Below the pieces are notes generated by a model that had not been told where the DNA came from, did not search any database, and worked only from the letters and a program-made list of their open reading frames with translations. From contig JAWLAT010000005.1 in assembly GCA_041395325.1 (NCBI GenBank), positions 186,001-250,000 of the forward strand: a stretch of DNA of 64,000 nt, given 5' to 3'. The stretch's first letter is position 1. Each line of letters starts with the position of its first letter. A program made the position numbers and the translations under genes. The DNA comes from JAWLAT01 sp041395325. Lineage in GTDB: Bacteria > Pseudomonadota > Gammaproteobacteria > Xanthomonadales > SZUA-5. This document shows positions 8,838 to 17,546 of this stretch, piece after piece.

Positions 8838-11800
8838 ATGACCGAAGAACAACGCCAGCGCCTGCGTGGCATCAAGCGCTTCGACCAGCTCATCGCCTTT
8901 CTGCGCGACGAGCTGGACTGGCCAATCGAACAGGGCCACGACGAGGATGATCTGACCTTCGACTGGTCCGATGACCTCGGCCTGAAGGAATCAGAGCGAG
9001 TTGGCATCAAGGAGATCAAGCAGCTGCGCCCGCTCGAAACCGGCCAGCCATGGGGCATCTTCTTCATCAACTTCGAGAAGAAGCAGCTACCCATCGTCAT
9101 CATGCGGCGCATTCTCAACAGCTTGGTGATGAAGAAGCGCGCCAGTGCCGACAGGGCGCACCAGTCGGCGTGGCAGCAGCACGACTTGCTGTTCATTTCG
9201 GCCTATGGCGAAGATGCAGACCGCCAGCTCACTTTCGCGCACTTCAGCGAGCCCGCCGTTAAGGAGAACGCCACGAAGGCCACGCTGCGCGTGCTCGGCT
9301 GGGACGACGATGACACCAACCTGAAGCTCGACTACGTCGCCGATCAGCTCAAGGCCAGCCTGACTTGGCCCAAGGACACAAGCGACGTTCCTGCCTGGCG
9401 CAAGCGGTGGTCCGCCGCGTTCGAACTGCGCCACCGGCAGGTGATCGATACGTCCGAAGAACTCGCGCTGCATTTGGCCGGCCTCGCCAAGCGAATCCGC
9501 AACCGCATGCTGCAGGTGTTGCCGCGCGAGAGCGAGACCGGCGAGCTTCGCAAGTTGCTCAAGGGCTTCAAGACTGCGCTGATCCACGACCTGGACGAGG
9601 ACCAGTTCGCGGACATGTATGCCCAGACCATCACGTACGGTTTGTTCTCGGCCGCTGTGTCGCGCACGGTGCCTGGCGCCGGCACGGCGGTGGTGCAGGG
9701 CAATGTTGTAGACATGATTCCGGTCACCAATCCCTTTCTGAAGGAGATGCTGCAGAGCTTCCTTAAGGCCGGTGGCCGCAAAGGAAAGCTGGACTTCGAC
9801 GAACTCGGCATCCAGGAAGTGGTGGACCTTCTAAACGATCCGCAGACCCGACTTGATGCTGTGCTGCGAGACTTCGGTAGACAGAAGCCAGGCGAAGATC
9901 CCGTCATCCACTTTTACGAGGGATTTGCGAGGCTCTACGATCCAATTGATAAGGTTCGCCGCGGCGAGTTTTACACTCCTCAGCCGGTTGTCACTTATAT
10001 CGTCCGAAGCGTCCACGAGCTCCTGCAAACCGAGTTTGGCCTCGTCAATGGACTCGCCGATACCACCACCTGGGGCGAAATGCTGAAGTTGCACCCCGGG
10101 CTACAGCTCCCGCTGCTTACCGACGAACCGGGTGAAAAACGCACCATCTCTCCGGACGAACCATTCGTCCAAATCCTCGATCCCGCTACCGGCACCGCCA
10201 CCTTCCTAGTGGAGGTCATCGACGTGATCCATGGCACGCTCGCGGCAAAGTGGAAACAGAAGCGTCTCACTGGCGACCAGCAGAGCGTCGCGTGGAACCA
10301 GTACGTGGCGCGACACCTACTCCCGCGTTTGCACGCATATGAGCTGAAGATGGCCCCTTACGCCATCGCCCACATGAAAATCGGCCTCAAGCTTGCTGAG
10401 ACCGGATATCGCTTCGGTACCGACGAGCGCGCCCTAATCTTTCTCACCAATGCCCTCGAACCGTGGGTGAAGCAGCTCCCGCTCATCGGATTCGACGCCC
10501 TCGCCCACGAAGCCGCCGCCGTAAACGAAATCAAGCGCCACAAGCGTTTCACTGTAGTCATCGGCAACCCGCCGTATTCGATGATTAGCGCAAACTTCAA
10601 TCCTTTCATTGAATCGATGATGGACGACTACAAGAAGCATGTTCGGGGCGAACAAGGTCTCGTTGCGCTCGCCGACGACTACCTGAAGTTCGTCCGGCTG
10701 AGTCAGAAGTTGTTGGCCGCTCCAAACTGCGGTGTTTGGGGAATGATCACTAACCATGGCTACCTGAAGGGCGTCATCCACCGTGGTGTACGACGCGAGC
10801 TGCTCGACCAGTTCAACACGATGTTCATTCTTGACCTTCACGGCGATTCAAATATCGGTGAGCGGGCGCCGGCTGGCAAAGAAAACCAAAACGTCTTTGA
10901 CATCCAGCAGGGAGTTGCTGTTTCCATTGGAGTCCGTTCGCTTAGAAAGGCGCCCAAGAATTCAGTTCGCCATGGCGATCTGTGGGGCAGTCGAAACGAA
11001 AAGTATGAAGATCTGGCATCGAATCCGATTTCTGCCCGAAAGTGGGCTGATCTGCGCCCGGTTGCACCGCGACATTTCTTGGTCCCATTCGATGACGCGA
11101 ACTTGGCTGAATACGAAGACTTCCCGCCACTCAATGAATTGATGGGAGTCAACTCCTGCGGTGTGAAGACGCACCGAGACGGCATCGTTATTGATCATGA
11201 CAAGAACACGCTGGCTGTGCGAATAGTTGACATCGCATCGGAGCGGAGCCTGGAGCTCCTGAGAGAACGCTACGGCATTGCTGATACACCAAACTGGAAG
11301 CTCAAGGATGCTCAGCAAAAGATGCAGCCGGACGAGGTTCCGCAATTCATTAGACGTCTCACTTATCGGCCGTTTGATTACAGGTGGATCTACTACAACC
11401 CGGCAATCATTGAAAAAGGTGACTCCAAGTATCCGACGCTTCGCCACATGCGGCGAGGCAACATTGCGTTGCTTAGCGCCCGCATCCAAGCCACGGGTGC
11501 ATTCAATGCGGTATTTGCGTCGAAGTTTCTCGTCGAAATGAAAGCAGCGGAATCTTCGCGAAGCTGCACAGTCTTCCCGTTATTTCTTACTGACGATACT
11601 AGTTCGCGGCAGGCAAGGCTCTCAGACGATGGACCCCGGCCTAATCTCAATCCAAAGGTTCTCGGCTCATGGGCGCAGAGGCTCGGATTGGAGGCTTTGG
11701 GAAGCTCCGGCCTACCGGCAGGCCTGACGCCCGAAGACATTTTCCACTACGTTTACGCGGTGTTGCATAGTCCCGGCTACCGGAGCCGTTACGCGCAGTT

Positions 11801-12278
11801 TTTGAAGATTGATTTCCCGCGCATACCGTTGACCGGAAATCTGGAGTTGTTCTGCGCGTTGGCCCGACTTGGCGCCGAACTCACCGCCCTGCACCTGCTT
11901 GAATCGCCCCGGCTTGACCAGTCAATCACCGAGTTCACAGGCGCGACCCGCCAGGTCAGCAAGGTCGTCTACACGCCCGATGACGGCGGAACAGTGTGGA
12001 TCGACGGTCGAGGCAGCGCAAAGAAGCCCCAGCACGGGGATAGCGGTTTTCGTCCGGTGCCGGTGGATGTCTGGAACTTCCAAATCGGCGGCTATCAGGT
12101 TTGCCAGAAGTGGCTCAAAGACCGCAAAGGCCGCATGCTCACCGATGAAGACATCACCCACTACCACAGGACCGTCATCGCGCTCTCGGAGACCATCCGC
12201 CTGATGGCCGAGATCGATCGGGTGATTGACCAGCATGGCGGCTGGCCCGGCGCCTTCCAGCCCCGCGCTACGGCATGA
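8838..12278 (+). CDS. Type ISP-like N6-adenine DNA methyltransferase with specificity domain
   Basis: This 1146-residue protein probably methylates adenine in host DNA and recognises target sites. An N-terminal region of about 370 residues precedes RRGEFYTPQPVVTYIVRSV, typical of type I/ISP methylases. Motif I is DPATGTATFL (about residue 447) and motif IV is VVIGNPPYSM (about 577), fitting a gamma-class N6-adenine enzyme. The C-terminal 500 residues (TYRPFDYRWIYYNP, then FHYVYAVLHSPGYRSRYAQFL) resemble the type ISP specificity domain. Unlike single-chain ISP enzymes there is no fused helicase; it is encoded by the preceding gene. The segment around 9830-11700 is visibly less GC-rich than either end. 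The stop overlaps the next start as ATGA. Confidence 0.9.
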   Translation: MTEEQRQRLRGIKRFDQLIAFLRDELDWPIEQGHDEDDLTFDWSDDLGLKESERVGIKEIKQLRPLETGQPWGIFFINFEKKQLPIVIMRRILNSLVMKKRASADRAHQSAWQQHDLLFISAYGEDADRQLTFAHFSEPAVKENATKATLRVLGWDDDDTNLKLDYVADQLKASLTWPKDTSDVPAWRKRWSAAFELRHRQVIDTSEELALHLAGLAKRIRNRMLQVLPRESETGELRKLLKGFKTALIHDLDEDQFADMYAQTITYGLFSAAVSRTVPGAGTAVVQGNVVDMIPVTNPFLKEMLQSFLKAGGRKGKLDFDELGIQEVVDLLNDPQTRLDAVLRDFGRQKPGEDPVIHFYEGFARLYDPIDKVRRGEFYTPQPVVTYIVRSVHELLQTEFGLVNGLADTTTWGEMLKLHPGLQLPLLTDEPGEKRTISPDEPFVQILDPATGTATFLVEVIDVIHGTLAAKWKQKRLTGDQQSVAWNQYVARHLLPRLHAYELKMAPYAIAHMKIGLKLAETGYRFGTDERALIFLTNALEPWVKQLPLIGFDALAHEAAAVNEIKRHKRFTVVIGNPPYSMISANFNPFIESMMDDYKKHVRGEQGLVALADDYLKFVRLSQKLLAAPNCGVWGMITNHGYLKGVIHRGVRRELLDQFNTMFILDLHGDSNIGERAPAGKENQNVFDIQQGVAVSIGVRSLRKAPKNSVRHGDLWGSRNEKYEDLASNPISARKWADLRPVAPRHFLVPFDDANLAEYEDFPPLNELMGVNSCGVKTHRDGIVIDHDKNTLAVRIVDIASERSLELLRERYGIADTPNWKLKDAQQKMQPDEVPQFIRRLTYRPFDYRWIYYNPAIIEKGDSKYPTLRHMRRGNIALLSARIQATGAFNAVFASKFLVEMKAAESSRSCTVFPLFLTDDTSSRQARLSDDGPRPNLNPKVLGSWAQRLGLEALGSSGLPAGLTPEDIFHYVYAVLHSPGYRSRYAQFLKIDFPRIPLTGNLELFCALARLGAELTALHLLESPRLDQSITEFTGATRQVSKVVYTPDDGGTVWIDGRGSAKKPQHGDSGFRPVPVDVWNFQIGGYQVCQKWLKDRKGRMLTDEDITHYHRTVIALSETIRLMAEIDRVIDQHGGWPGAFQPRATA

Positions 12279-13099
12279 GCGCGGATGACGCGCCCGGTGC
12301 ACTGCACTTCTTCGTAGACGAAGCGGGTGATCCCACGCTGTTCAGCGCGAAGGGCCGCATTCTGATCGGTGAGGACGGCTGTTCGAGAACCTTCATCCTC
12401 GGCAAGTTGGACGTGGATGATCCGATCGGCTTGCATGCTTCGCTGGAGCTGCTTCGCACCGAGTTGCTCGCTGACCCTTACTTCAAGCGGGTCCCGTCCA
12501 TGCAGCCCGAACGCGGCAAGACTGCCCGTGCCTTTCACGCCAAGGATGATGTCGCCGAGGTTCGGCGTGAGGTGTACAGGCTCCTGAGTGGTTTCGACCT
12601 GCGCTTCTATGCGGTGGTGCGAACCAAGACCGCGCTGCTGGACTATGTGCGCCAGCGCAACGAGCGCGAGTCAGGATACCGCTATCGCGGTGACGAGGTG
12701 TACGACACGCTGGTCGAAGAGCTGTTCCGCCGCTATCACCCGTTCGCCGATCAGCTCAACATTTGCTTCGCCAAGCGCGGTAGTAAGTCGCGTACACAGG
12801 CCTTCCGTACCGCCATCGAGCGTGCCGAGGCACGGTTTGAATCGGAATACGGCACCCGTCGCTCGGCCGCAGTTTCCATCCTGGCCAGCACTCCCCCTGA
12901 AAGCGCTGGCCTGCAGGCGGTTGACTACTGCCTTTGGGCCCTGCAGCGCCACTACGAACGCGGCGAAGATCGCTATATCGAACTGATCTGGGACAAGGTC
13001 GTCGAGATCGAGGACATGGACCGCGTCGAAGGCGGCCGCAGGGGGGTGGTCTACAACAAAAAACGCCCCCTGATCGTGGACCAAGGGGCGTCGGAATAG
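12275..13099 (+). CDS. DUF3800 domain protein (RNase H-fold-like, defence-associated)
   Basis: This 274-residue protein carries the DUF3800 hallmark FFVDEAGDPT near residue 11 and further acidic and charged blocks (FHAKDD, KRGSKSRTQAFRTAIE, GLQAVDYCLWALQRHYERGEDR). DUF3800 proteins are thought to have an RNase H-like nuclease fold; that fold and activity are family-level expectation, not something read here. It is translationally coupled to the methyltransferase (ATGA overlap), which argues for a shared function. The 3' end of the coding sequence contains a strong hairpin that reads as an intrinsic terminator on the opposite strand. Confidence 0.85.
   Translation: MSADDAPGALHFFVDEAGDPTLFSAKGRILIGEDGCSRTFILGKLDVDDPIGLHASLELLRTELLADPYFKRVPSMQPERGKTARAFHAKDDVAEVRREVYRLLSGFDLRFYAVVRTKTALLDYVRQRNERESGYRYRGDEVYDTLVEELFRRYHPFADQLNICFAKRGSKSRTQAFRTAIERAEARFESEYGTRRSAAVSILASTPPESAGLQAVDYCLWALQRHYERGEDRYIELIWDKVVEIEDMDRVEGGRRGVVYNKKRPLIVDQGASE
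13058..13091 (-). terminator. Intrinsic terminator shape on the minus strand, inside DUF3800 3' end
   Basis: Read on the minus strand, arms ACGCCCCTTGGT and ATCAGGGGGCGT form a 12-bp stem with two G-T wobbles and a five-base loop, followed by a run of six T. This is a textbook Rho-independent terminator. No minus-strand gene is apparent upstream of it (13100-13453). It could stop antisense transcription into the defence operon or be a relic of a former neighbour. Confidence 0.55.
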
Positions 13100-13453
13100 T
13101 GGCGGGGGGTATAGGACCCGCGGGCCGAAGCCGGCGAATCACACGGCATGAAGCCGAATTTCTTCCCCGCGCCTGATTCGATGCTAGTACACGCAGCGTG
13201 TACTGTCACTGTCCCGGCGGCAAAGAACCGCAGCGCAGCGGCCTGGGACATCCGAACCTTCCAGCGACCCAGTCGACCAGTCTGCGTACTGAGAACCCCA
13301 GTGCCAGTTCTACCGGTACTCCAGCAACGGGCCGCAGCAGTCTGTCCACATCGCCCGGTCGTTCGGCAGTCTCGCGCAGCCGCTGCTGAGTCAACGAGCC
13401 CCTGCCAAAGCTGGAGCAGCTATGCTGAGCCCCCGGTCGATCTGAGCATCGCG
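13100..13453. other. Intergenic region between defence operon and Calx-beta gene
   Basis: About 350 bp without a convincing gene. The frame of the next CDS is open from 13148, but that extension reads as non-coding (Pro/Arg/Ser-rich, no signal peptide). A perfect palindrome lies at 13186-13204. I tested the minus strand for a tRNA or tmRNA ending before the terminator and found no T-arm or matching acceptor stem. Confidence 0.5.
13186..13204. promoter_or_regulatory. 19-bp perfect palindrome, possible operator
   Basis: AGTACACGCAGCGTGTACT has perfect 9-bp arms around a single central base. It lies 250 bp upstream of the Calx-beta gene start. The shape suits a dimeric regulator's binding site, but no regulator is identified. 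Confidence 0.4.
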
Positions 13454-16400
13454 ATGATCCGCGCACCGAAGTTCCTTGCCGCATTGATGTGCCTTCCCGC
13501 TCTGGCTTTGGCCCAGGTGGAGCCACCTGACGACGCAGCCACGATGCGCCCATCCATGCGACACCACGGCATATCGCCACCGCTGACGGAGATCGCGCGA
13601 AATCCAGTGCCGGTGGCATTGGGGATGGGGCAATTCCAGGAAGAAGACGTGGAGGAACTGGTCGAGCTGGCGGAACCGCCGCCGCGCGGACCATTGCCGC
13701 AATCCCAGGTCCAGACTGAAGCTCGGGCGCCGCTGGCGGCGGTGGCCGGGACGGAATTTGAGGGCCCCGGGACTGGCCTGAGCGGCTTCACGGTCACCGG
13801 TGCACCGCCAGACCATACCCTGGCCGTGGGCCCCGATCACATCGTCGCCTGGGTGAACTCACGCTACGCGGTCTTCGACAAGCTGGGGACCCCACTGCTG
13901 CCGGGAAATTCGGTGGCCGGCAACAGCCTCTTCGTCGGCCTCGGCAACGTCTGCGAAACCACCAACCGGGGAGATCCGATCCTGCAATATGACCGTCTGG
14001 CGGATCGCTGGATCCTCAGCCAGTTTGCCTTCGGCGTCAGCGGCGGCAGTCCGGTCGCGCCGTATTTCCAGTGTTTCGCGGTGTCCACCAGCGGCGACCC
14101 GACTGGCAGCTATGTGCGCTATTCGGTGCAATTCAGCGCCACCTCGCCGAGTGGCTTCAACGACTACGGCAAGCTGGGAATCTGGCCGGATGCCTACTAC
14201 ACCTCTTATGTGATGTTTGGCGGCTCCCCGGCCGGCGGCAATACCGGCGCTGCATTGTGTGCCTCGGATCGCACCAAGATGCTGGCGGGCGACCCAACGG
14301 CCACCACGCTGTGCTCGCCGGTAGCCTTCTACGCCAGCGGCTCCGCCTTCCTGCCAGCCGATCTGGATGGCACCACCCTGCCCTCCGACTTGACCCAAGG
14401 TGGCATCTTCATGCGGGTGTCCAGTGCCCAGGCACTGCGCTATCTGAAACTCAAACCCAACTTCGCTGCGGGAACGATCACCCTCAATGACGGCTTTGGC
14501 GGCGCGACGGGTTCCTTCATCAACCTCCCGGTCGCCCTGACCTTCGCCTGCAACGGCAGCGGCGGAACCTGTGTCGCGCAACCGGGGACCACCAATCAGC
14601 TCGATACGCTCGGAAGTCGGTTGATGTATCGACTGGCCTATCGCAACCGCGGTGGCGTCGAGAGCATGCTGGTGAACCATTCCGTCGACCCGGATGGTGC
14701 TGGTGGTCGCGGGGCGGTCGTGCGCTGGTACGAGATCCGCAACCCGCTAGGCGATCCCAGCGATCCGGTCGTCGCCAACCGCCCGGTGATTTTCCAGAAC
14801 GGAACCTTCGACCCCGGGGCCAGCGGCAATCGCTGGATGGGCTCAATCGCAATGGATCAGTTCGGCAACATCATGCTCGGCTACAGCGTGGTCGATTCGG
14901 CGACCGGATTGAAACCCTCGATCGGCATTGCCGGTCGCGAAGTCAATGATCCGCTCAACACGCTGCAGTCCGAAATCCTGGCGCTGACCGGCACCGGTTC
15001 GCAAATCGGCGGCCTGACGCGCTGGGGCGACTATTCGACCATCCAGGTCGACCCGGCGGACGACGCCACCTTCTGGTACATCGGCCAGTATCTGAGCAGC
15101 GACGGGTCGTTCAACTGGCGTACCCGGATCGTGAGCTACCGCTTCCCCGGCGAACCCGCCAGCCTGAGTATCGATGACGTCAGCCTGGTGGAAGGCAATT
15201 CGGGTACCAGCAACATGGTCTTCACCGTTACCCGCTCGCATACGGACGACGTGGTCGCCGTGCAGGTCGACAGCAGCAACGGGAGCGCGCTGGGCGGCTC
15301 GGACTACACGCCCATTGTGGCCCTGCCGGTGGCCTTCACTGCCGGCGGCGCGGCCACCGCCACCGTCAGTGTGCCCATCCTGGGCGACACCATTCTGGAG
15401 CCCAATGAGACGTTCGATCTGACCCTGAGCAACCCGGTGGGTGCGACGATCGATGACGGCACCGGCGTCGGCACCATCACCAACGACGACAGCGCGAGCA
15501 TCGCCATCAACGATGTCAGTCTGGCCGAAGGCAACGGCGGCAACACCGCCTTCGTGTTCACCGTCAGCCTGACGGGCTCGGTGCAAGATGGATTCAGCGT
15601 GCCCTTCAGCACCGCCAATGGCAGCGCCACCCAGCCGGCGGACTACGCCAGCACCAGCGGAACGCTGACATTCACCGGGACGGCCAATGAGACCCAGACC
15701 ATCACCGTGCAGGTGGTGGGCGACACGCTGCTCGAACCCAACGAGACCTTCAACGTCAATCTCGGCACGCCGAGCAATGCGGCGGTCAGCGTCAGTGATG
15801 GCACCGGTGTGAGCACGATCACGAACGATGACGGCGCGTCGATCGCGATCAACGATATCAGCCTGGCCGAGGGCAACGGCGGCAACACGGCCTTTGTGTT
15901 CACCGTCAGTCTGACCGGCTCGGTGCAGGGCGGCTTCACCGTGCCCTTCAGCACCGCCAACGGCACCGCCACGCAACCGGCGGACTACGCGAGTACCAGC
16001 GGAACGCTGACATTCGCCGGAACGGCCAGCGAGACCCAGACCATCACCGTGCAGGTGGTGGGCGACACGCTGCTCGAACCCAACGAGACCTTCAACGTGA
16101 ATCTCGGCACGCCCAGCAACTCCGCAGTGAGCGTCAGCGACGGCACCGGTGTGGGCACGATCACCAACGACGACAGCGCTTCAATCGCCATCAACGATGT
16201 CAGTCTGGCTGAAGGCAACGGCGGCAACACCGCCTTTGTCTTCACCGTCAGCCTGACCGGCTCGGTGCAAGGTGGATTCAGTGTGCCCTTCAGCACCGCC
16301 AATGGCAGCGCCACGCAACCAGGGGACTACGCCAGCACCAGCGGAACGCTGACCTTCGCCGGAACGGCCAGCGAGACCCAGACGCTCACGGTGCAGGTGG

Positions 16401-16951
16401 TGGGCGACATCACCCCAGAGCCCGACGAGACCTTCTTCGTCAACCTGGGCAACAGCAGCAACCCGCTGGTGAGCGTCAGCGACGGCACCGGTCAGGGCAC
16501 CATCGAGAACGACGACGATGCGCTCGACATCGCGGTCACGATCGACGACGGACGCAGCAGCATCCCGGTCGGACAGAGCACGGTGTATGCCGTGATCGTC
16601 AGCAATTCCAGCACGCTGACCGACGCGACCGCCGTTGCCATCAGCCAGACGGCACCGCCAGCCCTGGAGAACCTCAGCTGGACCTGCACCGGCAGCGGCG
16701 GCGCCAGTTGCCCGGCCAGCGGCAGCGGAGCACTCGCACTGACGGTCGGACTGCCGGCCGGGAGCAGTGTCACTTTCCAGGTGACCGCCAGCGTGGCCCT
16801 TGCCGCGTCACCCGGGCCGCTGGAAACCTCGGTCAGTGCCACCCTGCAGCCGCCGCAAGTCGATCCCAACCTAGCGAACAACAGCGCGGCCGATACCAAT
16901 CAGGTGCTTGGGGATCCATTGCTGGCCGACAGCTTTGAGGAGGTGCCGTAG
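13454..16951 (+). CDS. Secreted Calx-beta repeat protein with DUF11-like domain and C-terminal FE motif
   Basis: This is an exported 1165-residue protein. The signal peptide MIRAPKFLAALMCLPALALA fixes the start at ATG 13454. Residues about 110-565 form a domain that I can only call a conserved secreted, probably propeller-like, region. Residues about 570-1020 hold four Calx-beta modules (pattern SLSIDDVSLVEGN ... NDD). Residues about 1025-1145 are DUF11-like (VPVGQ-type opening, LENLSWTCTGSGGASCPASG). It ends DPLLADSFEEVP, one of seven such ends in this window. Calx-beta modules bind calcium in other proteins, so a surface or adhesive role is plausible but unproven. Three Calx-beta units are nearly identical at DNA level. 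Confidence 0.85.
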   Translation: MIRAPKFLAALMCLPALALAQVEPPDDAATMRPSMRHHGISPPLTEIARNPVPVALGMGQFQEEDVEELVELAEPPPRGPLPQSQVQTEARAPLAAVAGTEFEGPGTGLSGFTVTGAPPDHTLAVGPDHIVAWVNSRYAVFDKLGTPLLPGNSVAGNSLFVGLGNVCETTNRGDPILQYDRLADRWILSQFAFGVSGGSPVAPYFQCFAVSTSGDPTGSYVRYSVQFSATSPSGFNDYGKLGIWPDAYYTSYVMFGGSPAGGNTGAALCASDRTKMLAGDPTATTLCSPVAFYASGSAFLPADLDGTTLPSDLTQGGIFMRVSSAQALRYLKLKPNFAAGTITLNDGFGGATGSFINLPVALTFACNGSGGTCVAQPGTTNQLDTLGSRLMYRLAYRNRGGVESMLVNHSVDPDGAGGRGAVVRWYEIRNPLGDPSDPVVANRPVIFQNGTFDPGASGNRWMGSIAMDQFGNIMLGYSVVDSATGLKPSIGIAGREVNDPLNTLQSEILALTGTGSQIGGLTRWGDYSTIQVDPADDATFWYIGQYLSSDGSFNWRTRIVSYRFPGEPASLSIDDVSLVEGNSGTSNMVFTVTRSHTDDVVAVQVDSSNGSALGGSDYTPIVALPVAFTAGGAATATVSVPILGDTILEPNETFDLTLSNPVGATIDDGTGVGTITNDDSASIAINDVSLAEGNGGNTAFVFTVSLTGSVQDGFSVPFSTANGSATQPADYASTSGTLTFTGTANETQTITVQVVGDTLLEPNETFNVNLGTPSNAAVSVSDGTGVSTITNDDGASIAINDISLAEGNGGNTAFVFTVSLTGSVQGGFTVPFSTANGTATQPADYASTSGTLTFAGTASETQTITVQVVGDTLLEPNETFNVNLGTPSNSAVSVSDGTGVGTITNDDSASIAINDVSLAEGNGGNTAFVFTVSLTGSVQGGFSVPFSTANGSATQPGDYASTSGTLTFAGTASETQTLTVQVVGDITPEPDETFFVNLGNSSNPLVSVSDGTGQGTIENDDDALDIAVTIDDGRSSIPVGQSTVYAVIVSNSSTLTDATAVAISQTAPPALENLSWTCTGSGGASCPASGSGALALTVGLPAGSSVTFQVTASVALAASPGPLETSVSATLQPPQVDPNLANNSAADTNQVLGDPLLADSFEEVP
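15500..16525 (+). repeat. Three 342-bp tandem repeats (114-residue Calx-beta units)
   Basis: Equivalent points ATCGCSATCAACGATRTCAG occur at 15500, 15842 and 16184, an exact 342-bp period. Long stretches such as the GAGACCTTCAACGT region are shared between copies. High DNA identity points to recent internal duplication and makes the array prone to recombination. Confidence 0.85.
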
Positions 16952-17117
16952 CTGGCCCACCGAAGGCCACGTGAGGCCCGGGACACGCGAGAGCTTCCAG
17001 GCACGGATGAACCATCGCGCGACTGTTCGCTTATTCTCCGAGTCGTCTCATGAGCGGCGATGTTCGAGCAACCGCGCTTCAACCCGGTCCAGAGCATCCT
17101 ACTGAGCAAGGGAACGC

Positions 17118-17432
17118 ATGCGTACCGTGTACTACATCTTCGCCGCTGTACTTGCCTTGGCGCTGGCGGCATTCGTCTGGGATCCGCCCAACCGGATGGT
17201 TGGCACGCACTCGGCCACCGTATTGGGCAACGAATCAGAGTTTGCCAACAACGTGACCGATCGTCAGTTCGTGCACGTGCTGCTGGAGGACGGCCGGAAC
17301 GTACGTGCGGTGGTCTGGGGCCAGAATGCCCGCCCGATCCGCGAAGGATCTGGCGTCGTCGTCAGGCAGTTCGACACATTGATCTTGCAAAGAAGCTTTT
17401 ACGAGGTGCTGGGTTCCTCTGAGAAGCGCTAG
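17118..17432 (+). CDS. Small membrane-anchored hypothetical protein
   Basis: I do not recognise this 104-residue protein. An N-terminal hydrophobic helix (YYIFAAVLALALAAFVW, residues about 5-21) looks like an uncleaved anchor or a signal peptide, leaving a soluble domain of about 80 residues on the periplasmic side. The start is supported by AAGGGA 7 bp upstream. It lies alone between the Calx-beta gene and the HigBA pair. Confidence 0.6.
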   Translation: MRTVYYIFAAVLALALAAFVWDPPNRMVGTHSATVLGNESEFANNVTDRQFVHVLLEDGRNVRAVVWGQNARPIREGSGVVVRQFDTLILQRSFYEVLGSSEKR

Positions 17433-17524
17433 GTGTGGCGATTCGATAGGTTGTTGCCGGGATTGTTCATCCGACTCTGATGCGAGAGTCTGGGGTTGCA
17501 TTTCTCCCATGGCGCCGCAACAAT

Positions 17525-17539
17525 CTCCCAAAATGGGAG
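17525..17539 (+). promoter_or_regulatory. HigBA leader palindrome overlapping the ribosome binding site
   Basis: CTCCCA-AAA-TGGGAG forms an inverted repeat whose right arm supplies most of the GGGAGG Shine-Dalgarno (17535-17540) of higB. A related TCTCCCAT lies at 17503. The site could be the HigA operator, an RNA hairpin that hides the Shine-Dalgarno, or both. Confidence 0.55.
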
Positions 17540-17546
17540 GATCGCC

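Noticed and set aside
5419..13150. Flanking direct repeats (att sites) around the defence operon.
   Set aside because: Only a 7-base match (GCGTCGG) was found on both sides, which is expected by chance; no integrase is present.
13095..13200. A possible minus-strand tRNA or tmRNA feeding the terminator at 13058-13091.
   Set aside because: A CCA precedes the hairpin, but there is no T-arm, anticodon arm or matching acceptor stem.
13148..13453. An upstream in-frame extension of the Calx-beta gene from ATG 13148.
   Set aside because: The extension is Pro/Arg-rich without homology-like text, and the clear signal peptide starts at 13454.
15500..16525. A regularly spaced repeat, considered as a CRISPR array.
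   Set aside because: The units are 342 bp, in frame and encode Calx-beta modules. No short direct repeats with unique spacers occur anywhere in the window.
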